A stretch of 64,000 bases of DNA. It comes from JAXMHB01 sp046346965 (GTDB lineage: Bacteria; Pseudomonadota; Gammaproteobacteria; Xanthomonadales; SZUA-5). Positions 8,765 through 17,468 of the stretch are shown here, piece by piece. Below the pieces are notes generated by a model that worked only from the letters and a program-made list of their open reading frames with translations, had not been told where the DNA came from and searched no databases. Each line of letters opens with the position of its first letter. Positions within the stretch are counted from its first letter, which is position 1. The stretch lies in NCBI GenBank assembly GCA_046346965.1, contig JAXMHB010000004.1:186001-250000 (forward strand), read 5' to 3'. Made by a program: the position numbers and the translations under genes.

Positions 8765-9097
8765 ACTCACTTGGGCCCGGGGTCGATACGGACCTCAGAG
8801 TCCCTGTCTCGCCGTCGGCGCGCTTAGTCGATCAGCAAACTGTACCGGCGACAGTGCCAGGCAAGCGCTGCAGTGTTGGTCCCCCGCCCCCTGCCCCCCG
8901 CCCCGCTTTTGCCCCTGCCCCCCGCCCCTGCGCACGCCTGTGTTGCACGAACGTCCCCTGAAACCGTGCCCGATGCCGCGAAATCCGTGGCGTGTTTCGA
9001 CACCGCTTGGCGGGCGAACGCTGCGTTGGTCGCCCAGGTGACGCACTCGGACGCCAGAAAGCGTGTATTTGTGTAACGCAGTCACCGAGTAGCGCCG
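8765..9097. other. 333-bp intergenic region
   Basis: No convincing coding frame. It holds one copy of the C-rich dispersed repeat (separate entry), flanked on the left by a GTCGATACGGACCTC-type sequence and on the right by about 130 bp without recognisable elements up to the start of the next gene. Nothing resembling a tRNA, an IS end or a strong terminator was seen. Confidence 0.6.
8843..8915. repeat. dispersed C-rich intergenic repeat, copy A
   Basis: Begins TACCGGCGACAGTGCCA, continues through CAGTGTT and ends in a C-run block of four C-tracts (CCCCC/CCCCC/CCCCCC/CCCC separated by G or TG) and CTTTTGCCCC. A near-identical element lies at 63791-63864; the C-tract block is identical over 25 bases. 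The complementary strand carries four closely spaced G-tracts, so it can in principle fold as a G-quadruplex. Confidence 0.75.
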
Positions 9098-9451
9098 ATG
9101 TCGCCCCTCTCCAGCGTCGCCCGCCAGTGGCAACGCAGCTCCGCGATCCAGGTCCAGCAGGTGCTGATCAGTCTGGACCCGTCCAATCAGCGTTTGTCCG
9201 TCAGCGCGGAACTGGAGCTGCGCCAGCGACGCCCCATCGAACTCGCCTGGGTGTTGCGTCTGGATGCCGGCGGCGACGCCGGCCATCAACAGTGGCAGGG
9301 CCAAGGCAGCTGCATGGGCGCACTGGAGATCGCAGTCGATCTGCAGGACTGCGCCCGATTGCCGGCCAGTGCACGGCTGCGCCTTTGGGTGCGCGACGCG
9401 CACTCCAACGAGGACTGGCTGCTGGCCGAGGACACCGCCTTGCCCGGCTGA
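9098..9451 (+). CDS. hypothetical protein (117 residues)
   Basis: Not recognised. The frame is intact, starts MSPLSSVARQW and reads like a soluble beta-rich domain with alternating hydrophobic strands (LSVSAELELRQR, IELAWVLRLDA, ARLRLWVRDA). It has no signal peptide or transmembrane helix. It precedes the DUF5329-like gene by 50 bp on the same strand. The codon pattern and the hydrophobic periodicity favour a real gene, but a non-coding interpretation cannot be excluded. Confidence 0.45.
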   Translation: MSPLSSVARQWQRSSAIQVQQVLISLDPSNQRLSVSAELELRQRRPIELAWVLRLDAGGDAGHQQWQGQGSCMGALEIAVDLQDCARLPASARLRLWVRDAHSNEDWLLAEDTALPG

Positions 9452-9501
9452 TCGGCACCCGTTTGCGCCTATGCTGCGCACGTCCACGGGGAGCTATCCA
9501 C

Positions 9502-10182
9502 ATGACTGAGCGCCAAGCTTGGGCCGGCCTGCATGGCCGGTGGCTGATCGTGCCGGTGTTGCTCAGCCACACGATCCTCGGCTTGGCAGCCCCGCATCAC
9601 TTGAACACAGCAGGCGCCAGCTATTTGCGGGTGTATCAGCGGACGACGACCGCCCTGCCCGGCTCCGACGGCCAGTTGCTGCTGACCATCGACGACATCA
9701 CCGGCGGGCAGACGCTGACCTCGCTGGAATGGCGGGATGGCGAGCGCGTCGCCGGGCCCCGCTCCTTGTCGACCGGTGGCAGTGTGGAGTTCGTGGTCGA
9801 CGGTCGGCGCTGGCGGCTACGGATGACGCTGTTGCACAACGAACTGATCGGCAATGACTGGGCCGAGTTCGTGCTGGAACCGGCGGCGTCGGTAACGGCT
9901 CAGCCCGAGAGCGAGATCGACGCGCTGATTCTCGCGATCGATGGCCTGGAGCAGGTGCAATTCATCCGCAACGGTCAGTCCTACAGTGCCCACGAGGCCG
10001 CGCAGCATCTGCGGCAGAAGTGGCGGGCAGCCGGCGCGCAGATCCGCAGCGCCGAGGACTTCATCAGTGGCATCGCCAGCCAGTCCTCCAGCACCGGCGA
10101 GCCCTATCTGCTGCGTTTCCCGGATGGTCGCACCGTCAGCGCCCAGCTTTGGCTGACCGAGCGCTTGCAGCAGATGCGTTGA
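9502..10182 (+). CDS. DUF5329-like exported protein
   Basis: A 226-residue protein. Residues 15-32 (IVPVLLSHTILGLA) look like a signal or anchor segment. Residues 40-130 form a beta-rich region with no family I recognise. The C-terminal 90 residues match my memory of DUF5329: IDALILAIDGLEQVQFIRNG, EAAQHLRQKW, SAEDFISGIASQSSSTGEPY and LWLTERLQQMR. The function of DUF5329 is not known. ATG 9502 is supported by GGGGAG at 9488-9493. The extra N-terminal beta region is not part of the short family members I know. Confidence 0.72.
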   Translation: MTERQAWAGLHGRWLIVPVLLSHTILGLAAPHHLNTAGASYLRVYQRTTTALPGSDGQLLLTIDDITGGQTLTSLEWRDGERVAGPRSLSTGGSVEFVVDGRRWRLRMTLLHNELIGNDWAEFVLEPAASVTAQPESEIDALILAIDGLEQVQFIRNGQSYSAHEAAQHLRQKWRAAGAQIRSAEDFISGIASQSSSTGEPYLLRFPDGRTVSAQLWLTERLQQMR

Positions 10183-10239
10183 GCGAGAACCTTTGTGCCG
10201 GAGTTGGCGATCCCAAGGCGCCGCCGCCTCTCGCGGAAC

Positions 10240-12129
10240 TCACGCCCTTTTGAGCGGCACCACGTTGCCGTCGTCCGCCATTGGCCGTCCTGAAAACTCT
10301 GGGACGAAGCGGCTCAGGATGTCGCGCAACTCGCTTTCATCAAAGCGCCGCACCGCGGCATCACCCTGATGCAGCGCCTGGCTGAGCTCGTCCAGATTTA
10401 CGCTGCGATGCTGCGCCAGGAAGATCTTCTGATGGCGCGTCTGCTGGTAGCTCTCGTGCTCGTGGAACAACTCCTCGAACAGCTTCTCGCCCTCGCGCAG
10501 GCCGGTATAGACGATCTGTACGTCCTGACCCGGCAGCTTGCCAGCCAGCCGAATCATCTGTTCGGCCAGATAACGGATCTGAATCGGCTCGCCCATGTCC
10601 AGCGCGAAAATCTCGCCGCCCTGCCCCAGCGTGGCCGCCTGCAGGATCAGCTGACAGGCTTCCGGGATGGTCATGAAGTAGCGGCTGATTTCCGGATGCG
10701 TCACCGTCACCGGGCCACCCTGGCGGATCTGCTCGCGGAACAAGGGCACCACGCTGCCGGCGGAATCGAGCACATTGCCGAATCGCACCGTCAAGAAGCG
10801 CGTGCGCGAGCGCTTGGCCAGGTTCTGACAGAAGATCTCGGCCACGCGCTTGGTAGCACCCATCACGTTGGCCGGATTGACCGCCTTGTCGCTGGAGATC
10901 AGGACGAAGGTCTCGACACCCGCCTCGTCGGCGGCCAGCGCGATGGCCCGCGTGCCCAGCACATTGTTGCGGAAGCCCTCGCGCAACTGCGCCTGCAGCA
11001 AAGGCACGTGCTTGTAGGCCGCTGCGTGGAAAACCACCTGCGGCCGCAGCGTCTCCATGACGTGACGACAGGTGGCCGGGTCGCAGACATCACCCAGCGC
11101 CACCGCCAGCTCCAGATCGGGAAACTCGCGTCGCAGTTGGCGTTCGATCTGGTACAGATTGAACTCGGACTGCTCCAGGATCCCGAGGGCCGAGGCTCCT
11201 AAGCGCGCGACCTGGCGGCACAATTCGGCGCCAATCGAGCCACCGCCGCCGGTCACCAGCACGCGCTTGCCGGATAGCGCCTGGCGGATGGCAGTCCAGT
11301 CGAGTTGCACCGGCTCGCGCCCGAGCAGATCCTCGATCGCCACTTCCTTGAGTTCATTGAAGGCCGAACGCCCGGCCACCACGTCCTGCAATCGCGGCAC
11401 CGTGCGGAAGGGCAAGCCGGTTTCCTCGCACAGTTCGACCACCCGGCGCATTTCAGCCGTGCTCGCGCTGGGCATCGCGATCAGCAACATGTCGGCCGCA
11501 ACTTCGCGCGCCAGATCACGCAGTTCCTCAATGCGACCGAGTACCGGTATTCCGTGCACGCGAGCGCCGCGCAGCAGGCGGTTGTCGTCAAGAAAGCCGA
11601 CCGGCAGATACTGACCCTCGGCCCGCAGATCGCGCACCAGCATTTCGCCGGCGCGTTCGGCGCCGAGCACCAGCACGCGTCGGCGCGAACTGCGTTCGTA
11701 GAAATCCAGCCGACTGTCTTTCCAGAAACGATAGGCCAACCGCGGCAGCCCCAGCAGCACCGACATCAGCACCGGATACAGCACCAGCACACTGCGCGGC
11801 ACATTGCCGAGGCGGTCGTAGAGAAACAGCGCCAGCCCGACGGTCAGTGCGCCGAGCACCGACCCGCGCACGATGTTCCACAGGTCCGGCAAGCTGGCAA
11901 AGCGCCACAAGCCCTTGTAAAGCCCGGTCCACCAGAAAATGCCGCCCTGGATCGCCAGCACCAGCAGCACCTCGGTCGGCGCCAGCACGCTGATGCTGCT
12001 GTCCGCCTCGAAGCTGAGCCGTATCGACTTGGCCAGATACCAGGCGATCAGGATCATCGCCAGATCGTGGGCGACCACCGCCGTGCGCGGGTGGATCAGC
12101 GCGACAAAGGCCCGCAGTGCGCGGCTCAT
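10240..12129 (-). CDS. membrane-bound nucleoside-diphosphate-sugar 4,6-dehydratase/epimerase (CapD/WbpM family)
   Basis: Inner-membrane enzyme converting UDP-GlcNAc-type sugars to 4-keto-6-deoxy intermediates for surface polysaccharide. Of 629 residues, 1-115 contain four transmembrane helices, 130-260 a CoA-binding-like Rossmann domain (VLVLGAERAGEMLVR), and 285-600 the extended SDR domain with TGGGGSIGAELCRQ, AAYKHVPLL and the SSDKAVNPANVMGATKR segment, where Met replaces Tyr before the catalytic Lys as in this subfamily. ATG 12129 overlaps the stop of the upstream glycosyl transferase gene by 4 bp, so the pair works together. Confidence 0.93.
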   Translation of the reverse strand: MSRALRAFVALIHPRTAVVAHDLAMILIAWYLAKSIRLSFEADSSISVLAPTEVLLVLAIQGGIFWWTGLYKGLWRFASLPDLWNIVRGSVLGALTVGLALFLYDRLGNVPRSVLVLYPVLMSVLLGLPRLAYRFWKDSRLDFYERSSRRRVLVLGAERAGEMLVRDLRAEGQYLPVGFLDDNRLLRGARVHGIPVLGRIEELRDLAREVAADMLLIAMPSASTAEMRRVVELCEETGLPFRTVPRLQDVVAGRSAFNELKEVAIEDLLGREPVQLDWTAIRQALSGKRVLVTGGGGSIGAELCRQVARLGASALGILEQSEFNLYQIERQLRREFPDLELAVALGDVCDPATCRHVMETLRPQVVFHAAAYKHVPLLQAQLREGFRNNVLGTRAIALAADEAGVETFVLISSDKAVNPANVMGATKRVAEIFCQNLAKRSRTRFLTVRFGNVLDSAGSVVPLFREQIRQGGPVTVTHPEISRYFMTIPEACQLILQAATLGQGGEIFALDMGEPIQIRYLAEQMIRLAGKLPGQDVQIVYTGLREGEKLFEELFHEHESYQQTRHQKIFLAQHRSVNLDELSQALHQGDAAVRRFDESELRDILSRFVPEFSGRPMADDGNVVPLKRA

Positions 12130-13127
12130 GCGCGCCTCCGCGCCAGCGCGTAGTCGCGACCCAGGCGCCAGATCAGGGCGCCCGCCAGATACAGCAATAC
12201 AGTGGCAATCAATCTCAGCTCCGGTCGCGCAAGACCTGTCCAGACGACCGCGAGGCCGGGGCCCAGGGCCCACCCCAGATACGCCAGGGTGGTGCGGGTA
12301 TGCCCCCAGCCAGATCGTGCAAGCCATTGATACAGATGCTCTCGGTGCCCAGTGTACCACCGGCGCAGCGGTCGCCGTGACATCCGCCACAGCAGCGTCA
12401 GGCCGGTATCCAGCAGTACCGCCGAGGCCAGCGGCAAAACCACCCACCAGGCGCTGCCATCCTCCAGCGGCGCCAGCAACAAGGCGCCGCAGACCAGGCC
12501 CAGGCTGGCACTGCCGACATCACCCATGAAGGCGCGCGCATGCGGGAAGTTAAATGGCAGGAATGCCGCCAATGCACCCGCCATCAAGGCCGCGAACCAG
12601 GCCAGCGGGTAATCGCCCAGCCACCAGGCCACCAGCGCCACGCCGATCGCCAGAACCAGGCTCTGCGAGGCCGCCATGCCATTGATGCCATCGATGAAGT
12701 TCCAGAAATTGGTGCAAGCCACCAGCACCAGCAGCGCCGCGGCCGCCACCATCCACGGCAGGTAGCTGGCGCCGGCGAGCGCGATCAGCAACGCACCGAG
12801 GCCATGCGCCAGCAGGCGCGGCCACACCGGCAGACCGGCGTGATCATCGAGCCAGCTCACCGGCGCCACCACTGCCAGCGCCAGTGCCGTCGCCAGCCCC
12901 CAGCGGCCGAGCGGCTGTTCGATTCCCAGGCTCCAGCCGAATGCGGCCCAACCGGCCAGAATGGTCAGCGCAAAGCCGAGTCCGGCACCACGCACCGTCG
13001 GCCGCAGATGCATGCGGCGCGCCCCGGGCGCATCGTGCATCGAGGACAGACGGGCATAGCGGATGACCAAGGCCGTCAGCGTGGCCGAGCCCAGCGCCGC
13101 TGCCAGCGCAATCAGAATCGCGCTCAA
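12126..13127 (-). CDS. undecaprenyl-phosphate sugar-1-phosphate transferase (WecA/WbpL family)
   Basis: Polytopic membrane enzyme that moves a sugar-1-phosphate from a UDP-sugar onto undecaprenyl phosphate, starting O-antigen or other polysaccharide units. The 333 residues have about ten transmembrane helices and the family motifs SWLDDHAGLP, NFIDGINGMA, FMGDVGSASLG and the cytoplasmic HREHLYQWL loop. The Asp pairs for magnesium and substrate are present. Paired by an ATGA overlap with the CapD-like gene, the arrangement seen at the end of O-antigen clusters; no further glycosyltransferases lie in view. Sugar specificity (GlcNAc, FucNAc, QuiNAc) is not determinable. Confidence 0.9.
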   Translation of the reverse strand: MSAILIALAAALGSATLTALVIRYARLSSMHDAPGARRMHLRPTVRGAGLGFALTILAGWAAFGWSLGIEQPLGRWGLATALALAVVAPVSWLDDHAGLPVWPRLLAHGLGALLIALAGASYLPWMVAAAALLVLVACTNFWNFIDGINGMAASQSLVLAIGVALVAWWLGDYPLAWFAALMAGALAAFLPFNFPHARAFMGDVGSASLGLVCGALLLAPLEDGSAWWVVLPLASAVLLDTGLTLLWRMSRRPLRRWYTGHREHLYQWLARSGWGHTRTTLAYLGWALGPGLAVVWTGLARPELRLIATVLLYLAGALIWRLGRDYALARRRA

Positions 13128-13134
13128 GCCGGCC

Positions 13135-14304
13135 TCACTCGCCCGGAACGCCGTGGACCGGCTTGATGCTGCCCCAGCTCTTGCAACTCGGACATTGCCA
13201 GTGCAGCGCGCGCGGGCTGAAGCCGCAGCGACTGCAGCGGTAGCCGGGCTTGCGATCCAGCAAGCGATGCAGCAGATCGCGGATCAACGTGACCGTTCCG
13301 GCGCGCTCGGAGGAATCGTCCGGGAAACTCAAATCCATCACTTTGAGCACGCCGCGCACCGATGGCCGCTGATGCAGTTTGTCGGCCAGAAAATCGACCG
13401 CGACACTGCGCCCCTGGCTGCGCTCGATCATCGCACTGCGCGCCAGCAAAGCGGCTACGCCGCGATCGCGCTGAGTCATCAGGTCGAGGAAGGCCTCAGC
13501 GCGGGCGCCGTCCTGGCGCGCTTCATAGCATTCCAGCAGATCGCACAGGATTTCCGACAGAAAATCGGGATCGATCTCGGCGGCCTTCTCGAAATGGCGG
13601 ATGGCAGCCTCAGTGGCGTCGGCGGCTTTGGCCAGTCGGCCGAGCAACATGTGGGCGCGCACACAGCGCGGATCGGCCGCCAGCGCTTCCTGTCCTTGGC
13701 GTCGCGCCTCCTCGGCCTGACCGCCGGCGCGGGCTTGTTCGGCGAGTTCGCAATGAAACTGCGCAATCAGCGCTGCAGTGGCATCGCCCGACACCGCACG
13801 CAGGCGCTTCGCCATCTCGATGGCGCGATTCCAATCGCGTTCCTGCTGGTAGATCGAGATCAGATGCCGCAGCGCCGAGGGTGCGTGCTGATCGATCGCC
13901 AACAGGTCGGTGTAGAGGGATTCCGCGCGGTCCAGCAGACCGGCGCGCATGTAGTCCTCGCCCAGTTCCAGCAGCGCGATGGTGCGCTGCTCCGGTGAGA
14001 GCTTGGGGCGACTGTACAAATCCTGATGCAAGCGGATGGCGCGATCCGTCTCACCGCGCCGACGAAACAGATTGCCGAGCGCCAGTTGCGTCTCGAAGGT
14101 GTCGGTGTCGAGCTCGGCAATTTTCAAGAACATTTCGAGCGCCTTGTCGGGCTGCTCGTTCAGCAGGTAATTGAGGCCGCTGAAATAGGTTTGCGACAAC
14201 TGACTGAAACGCACGCCGCTGGAGCGCTCGCTGCCGCGTCGACCTACCAGATATCCCGAGCCTGCAGCCACCGGAAGCAGTAGCAGAAGCAGCTCCCAGC
14301 CCAT
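13135..14304 (-). CDS. lapB: lipopolysaccharide assembly protein LapB (YciM)
   Basis: Membrane-anchored TPR protein that, with FtsH, controls LpxC and so LPS synthesis. Residues 3-20 form the N-terminal anchor. TPR helices fill about 35-320 (for example LALGNLFRRRGETDRAIRLH). The C-terminal rubredoxin-like metal site has two CxxC pairs (YRCSRCGF and WQCPSCKSW). 389 residues is normal. It follows lapA by 6 bp in the conserved lapA-lapB order. Confidence 0.96.
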   Translation of the reverse strand: MGWELLLLLLPVAAGSGYLVGRRGSERSSGVRFSQLSQTYFSGLNYLLNEQPDKALEMFLKIAELDTDTFETQLALGNLFRRRGETDRAIRLHQDLYSRPKLSPEQRTIALLELGEDYMRAGLLDRAESLYTDLLAIDQHAPSALRHLISIYQQERDWNRAIEMAKRLRAVSGDATAALIAQFHCELAEQARAGGQAEEARRQGQEALAADPRCVRAHMLLGRLAKAADATEAAIRHFEKAAEIDPDFLSEILCDLLECYEARQDGARAEAFLDLMTQRDRGVAALLARSAMIERSQGRSVAVDFLADKLHQRPSVRGVLKVMDLSFPDDSSERAGTVTLIRDLLHRLLDRKPGYRCSRCGFSPRALHWQCPSCKSWGSIKPVHGVPGE

Positions 14305-14310
14305 GCGTCC

Positions 14311-14550
14311 TCAGCCGGTGGCGCCGCGTGCGCGGCGTACTTCGCGCTTGAGACGCAAGACCACGCTCAAGTACAGCCCCAGCGCGCCGCTCAAACCACC
14401 CAAGGCAAAAAAGCCGACCAGCGCCACGCCGAGCGGCAGCGTCACGCCGGCAAACAGCGCGTCGATGGTGACCAGCGTGGAATTGAAGGCCGCGAAGATG
14501 AGCACGGCAATCAGCACGATCGCAAGCAGGATGCGCGCGGCTAGCTTCAT
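14311..14550 (-). CDS. lapA: LapA family (DUF1049) membrane protein
   Basis: A 79-residue inner-membrane protein with two transmembrane helices (residues 5-22 and 39-62) around the family signature FNSTLVTID, and a basic cytoplasmic tail (RLKREVRRARG). LapA-domain proteins associate with LapB in LPS control. It sits between ihfB (11 bp away) and lapB, the usual gammaproteobacterial order. Confidence 0.93.
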   Translation of the reverse strand: MKLAARILLAIVLIAVLIFAAFNSTLVTIDALFAGVTLPLGVALVGFFALGGLSGALGLYLSVVLRLKREVRRARGATG

Positions 14551-14561
14551 GGCCGCACCCG

Positions 14562-14882
14562 TCAGCGCGCCTTGGGCTTGGCGGATTTGCCAGCCGCCTC
14601 GGCGGCGGCATTGACGCGCTCGCGCAGTTCCTTGCCGGGCTTGAAATGCGGCACGTACTTGCCGGCGAGTGAAACCACGTCACCGGTCTTGGGGTTGCGG
14701 CCCATGCGCGGCGGACGGAAATGCAGCGAAAAACTGCCGAAACCACGAACCTCGATACGCTCGCCGGTGGCCAGCGCATCCGCCATCTGGTCAATGACCG
14801 ATTTCACCGCGAGCTCGACGTCAGGCAAGGCCAGATGGGTCTGACGACCCGAGAGCGCCACGATGAGTTCGGACTTGGTCAC
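14562..14882 (-). CDS. ihfB: integration host factor beta subunit
   Basis: Nucleoid-associated DNA-bending protein; the beta half of the IHF heterodimer. The 106 residues start MTKSELIVALSGR and include the DNA-binding arm RNPKTGDVVSL with the minor-groove-inserting Pro (R-N-P) and GFGSFSLHFRPPRMGRNP. A short Lys/Ala-rich tail (AAEAAGKSAKPKAR) is slightly longer than in E. coli. Located downstream of rpsA, as is typical. Confidence 0.96.
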   Translation of the reverse strand: MTKSELIVALSGRQTHLALPDVELAVKSVIDQMADALATGERIEVRGFGSFSLHFRPPRMGRNPKTGDVVSLAGKYVPHFKPGKELRERVNAAAEAAGKSAKPKAR

Positions 14883-14945
14883 GATCAGGGCTCCGTGTCA
14901 GTGCGCCCGACGGCGCCTTGGAAGGCTAAGACTACCTGCAAAGCG

Positions 14946-14970
14946 CCGGGGCGGCGCAACACCGCCCCGG
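14946..14970 (-). terminator. hairpin between rpsA and ihfB
   Basis: Perfect 9-bp GC stem (14946-14954 with 14962-14970) and a 7-base loop, 20 bp past the rpsA stop. On the minus strand it is followed by CGCTTTGC, a weak T-tract. It may terminate or attenuate rpsA transcription before ihfB. Confidence 0.5.
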
Positions 14971-14990
14971 CAGCCATACTGCCAACTGGA

Positions 14991-16655
14991 TCAGCGACCC
15001 AGCTGTTCCTTCAGCAGCGCACCGAGCTTGGTGGTGCCGAGCGAGGTGCTGTGATACTCCTCCAGCGCCTCGGCCAGTTCGTCGTCTTCCTTGGCACGGA
15101 TCGACAGCTGCAGCGTGCGGCCACGACGGTCGAGACCGGTGAACTTGGCCTCGATCTTGTCGCCAGCACGGAAGTACGCCGTGGCGTCGTCCACGCGTTC
15201 CTTGGCGATGTCCGAAGCGCGCAGATAGCCTTCCACGCCGTCGGCCAGATCCACGGTCACGCCGCGGGCGTCGACTTCACGCACCACGCCCTGCACGATG
15301 CTGCCCTTCGGATGCGCGGCCATGTAGCTGCCAAACGGATCCTGCTCCAGCTGCTTGATACCGAGCGAGATGCGCTCACGCTCCGGATCCACCGCCAGCA
15401 CCACGGCCTCGATCTCTTCGCCCTTCTTGAAGTTGCGAACCAGATCTTCACCCGTGCCCTGCCAGGAGATGTCGGACAGGTGCACCAGACCGTCGATGCC
15501 GCCATCCAGACCCACGAAGATGCCGAAATCGGTGATCGACTTGATCGAACCCGAGACGCGGTCGCCCTTCTTGAAGGTGCCCGCGAAGGCTTCCCACGGA
15601 TTGCTCGTGCACTGCTTCATGCCGAGCGAGATGCGGCGACGCTCTTCGTCGATGTCCAGCACCATGACTTCGGTCTCGTCGCCGATGGCAACGATCTTGG
15701 CCGGATTGACGTTCTTGTTGGTCCAGTCCATCTCGGACACGTGCACCAGACCTTCGACGCCCGGCTCCAGCTCCACGAAGGCGCCGTATTCGGTGACGTT
15801 CGAGACCTTGCCGAACAGACGCGTGCCCTGCGGGTAACGACGCGAGATATTGACCCACGGATCGTCGCCCAGCTGCTTCAGACCCAGCGAGACGCGGTTG
15901 CGCTCGCGGTCGAAACGCAGCACGCGTACATCGATCTCGTCGCCGACATTGACCACTTCGGACGGATGACGGACGCGCTTCCACGCCATGTCGGTGATGT
16001 GCAGCAGACCATCGATGCCGCCCAGGTCGACGAAAGCGCCGTAGTCGGTGAGGTTCTTGACCACACCCTTCAGCACCGCGCCTTCCTTCAGCTTCTCCAT
16101 CAGCTGTTCGCGCTCGGCGCTGAACTCGCTCTCCACCACCGCACGGCGGGAGACAACGACGTTGTTGCGCTTGCGGTCCAGCTTGATGATCTTGAATTCC
16201 AGATCCTTGCCTTCCAGGTACACCGGATCGCGCACCGGACGCACATCGACCAGGGAACCCGGCAGGAACGCGCGGATGTCCTTGATGTCGACGGTGAAAC
16301 CACCCTTGACCTTGCCGCTGATGCGACCGACGACCGTCTGGTCCTTCGACTGCGCATCTTCCAGCTCGTCCCACACCATCGCGCGCTTGGCTTTCTCACG
16401 CGACAGGCGGGTTTCGCCGAACCCGTCTTCGAGCGCGTCCAGAGCGACCTTCACCTCGTCGCCGACGCTCACTTCGAGCTCACCCGCTTCGTTGCGGAAT
16501 TGCTCGATGGGCACCACGCCCTCTGACTTCAAACCCGCATTGACGATGACGACGTCGCTGCGAATTTCCACCACGGTACCGGTGACGATCGCACCCGGCT
16601 TGAGCTTGCTCAGACGCTCGCTCTGTTCAAACAGTTCGGCAAAACTTTCAGTCAT
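14991..16655 (-). CDS. rpsA: 30S ribosomal protein S1
   Basis: Binds mRNA leaders on the 30S subunit for translation initiation. The 554 residues contain six S1 OB-fold repeats; readable repeat starts include GAIVTGTVVEIRSD, GAVLKGVVKNLTDYGAFVDL, GTRLFGKVSNVTEYGAFVEL, GDRVSGSIKSITDFGIFVGL and GSIVQGVVREVDARGVTVDL. Length is standard. ATG 16655 starts the conserved MTESFAELFEQS. The 132-bp spacer to cmk on its 5' side holds a small hairpin (stem 16747-16752/16756-16761) and probably the promoter and the leader used for S1 autocontrol, though I could not assign a clean -35/-10. Confidence 0.97.
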   Translation of the reverse strand: MTESFAELFEQSERLSKLKPGAIVTGTVVEIRSDVVIVNAGLKSEGVVPIEQFRNEAGELEVSVGDEVKVALDALEDGFGETRLSREKAKRAMVWDELEDAQSKDQTVVGRISGKVKGGFTVDIKDIRAFLPGSLVDVRPVRDPVYLEGKDLEFKIIKLDRKRNNVVVSRRAVVESEFSAEREQLMEKLKEGAVLKGVVKNLTDYGAFVDLGGIDGLLHITDMAWKRVRHPSEVVNVGDEIDVRVLRFDRERNRVSLGLKQLGDDPWVNISRRYPQGTRLFGKVSNVTEYGAFVELEPGVEGLVHVSEMDWTNKNVNPAKIVAIGDETEVMVLDIDEERRRISLGMKQCTSNPWEAFAGTFKKGDRVSGSIKSITDFGIFVGLDGGIDGLVHLSDISWQGTGEDLVRNFKKGEEIEAVVLAVDPERERISLGIKQLEQDPFGSYMAAHPKGSIVQGVVREVDARGVTVDLADGVEGYLRASDIAKERVDDATAYFRAGDKIEAKFTGLDRRGRTLQLSIRAKEDDELAEALEEYHSTSLGTTKLGALLKEQLGR

Positions 16656-16787
16656 GGTTGATTCCAGAATTGGAGCCACGCGCCGGCAAGCCAGTCGTGC
16701 CCCACCCTCTTTGTGTGCGGATTGCGCCGCATAGGTGATTGAATTCCCGGGAGATTCCCGGACCGTTCCCTTTTGCGACGGACTTGC

Positions 16788-17468
16788 TTAGCGCGCCAGC
16801 GGCGCCGCCCAGTCGAGCACGGTGGCCACGACTTCATCGATGGACTGCGAGGTCGAATCGATGATGCGGGCATCGGGCGCAGGGACCAGAGGCGCTACGG
16901 ATCGCGTACGATCACGCAAGTCGCGCTCTTCAATCTCGCGCAAAAGGGCCGACATCATAGCCCGAACCCCCTTTTCGCTCAACTGCTTATGGCGCCGACG
17001 CGCGCGTTCTTCGGCACTGGCAGTCAGGAATACCTTCAGCTGCGCATCCGGAAACACGATCGTGCCCATGTCGCGGCCGTCGGCCACCAGCCCCGGGGGC
17101 TCGCGAAAATCGCGTTGCTTCTGCAACAGCGCCGCGCGCACCGCCGGTTGCGCGGCCACTTTGGAGGCAGCCTGACCGGCCTCCTCGGTACGAATGGCGT
17201 CGGAAATGTCCTCACCCCCCAACCAGACGTGCGGCTCACCGTCGATGCGGTCCTCGAAGCGGATGTCGGTCGCCAGCGTATGCGCTGCCACCGCCTCGGC
17301 ATCCCCCAGATCGAGGCCAGCGCGCAGCGCCGACACGCCGACGCCGCGATACAGCGCGCCGGAGTCGAGGAAATGCCAGCCCAGCGCGCGTGCGACGAGG
17401 CGGCTGATGGTGCCCTTGCCCGAACCGCTGGGCCCGTCAATGGTGATGATCGCCGCACTCGGGCTCAT
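16788..17468 (-). CDS. cmk: (d)CMP kinase
   Basis: Phosphorylates CMP/dCMP to the diphosphates. The 226 residues start with the P-loop ITIDGPSGSGKGTISR. They carry the CMP-binding DSGALYRGVG and DGRDMGTIVFPDA motifs and a lid with ASAEERARRRHKQL. ATG 17468 overlaps the aroA stop by 4 bp, so the two are translationally coupled; cmk next to aroA and rpsA is the conserved order. Confidence 0.96.
   Translation of the reverse strand: MSPSAAIITIDGPSGSGKGTISRLVARALGWHFLDSGALYRGVGVSALRAGLDLGDAEAVAAHTLATDIRFEDRIDGEPHVWLGGEDISDAIRTEEAGQAASKVAAQPAVRAALLQKQRDFREPPGLVADGRDMGTIVFPDAQLKVFLTASAEERARRRHKQLSEKGVRAMMSALLREIEERDLRDRTRSVAPLVPAPDARIIDSTSQSIDEVVATVLDWAAPLAR

Noticed and set aside
8843..8915. insertion sequence end or attachment site
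   Set aside because: No transposase or integrase, no target duplication and no tRNA next to either copy.
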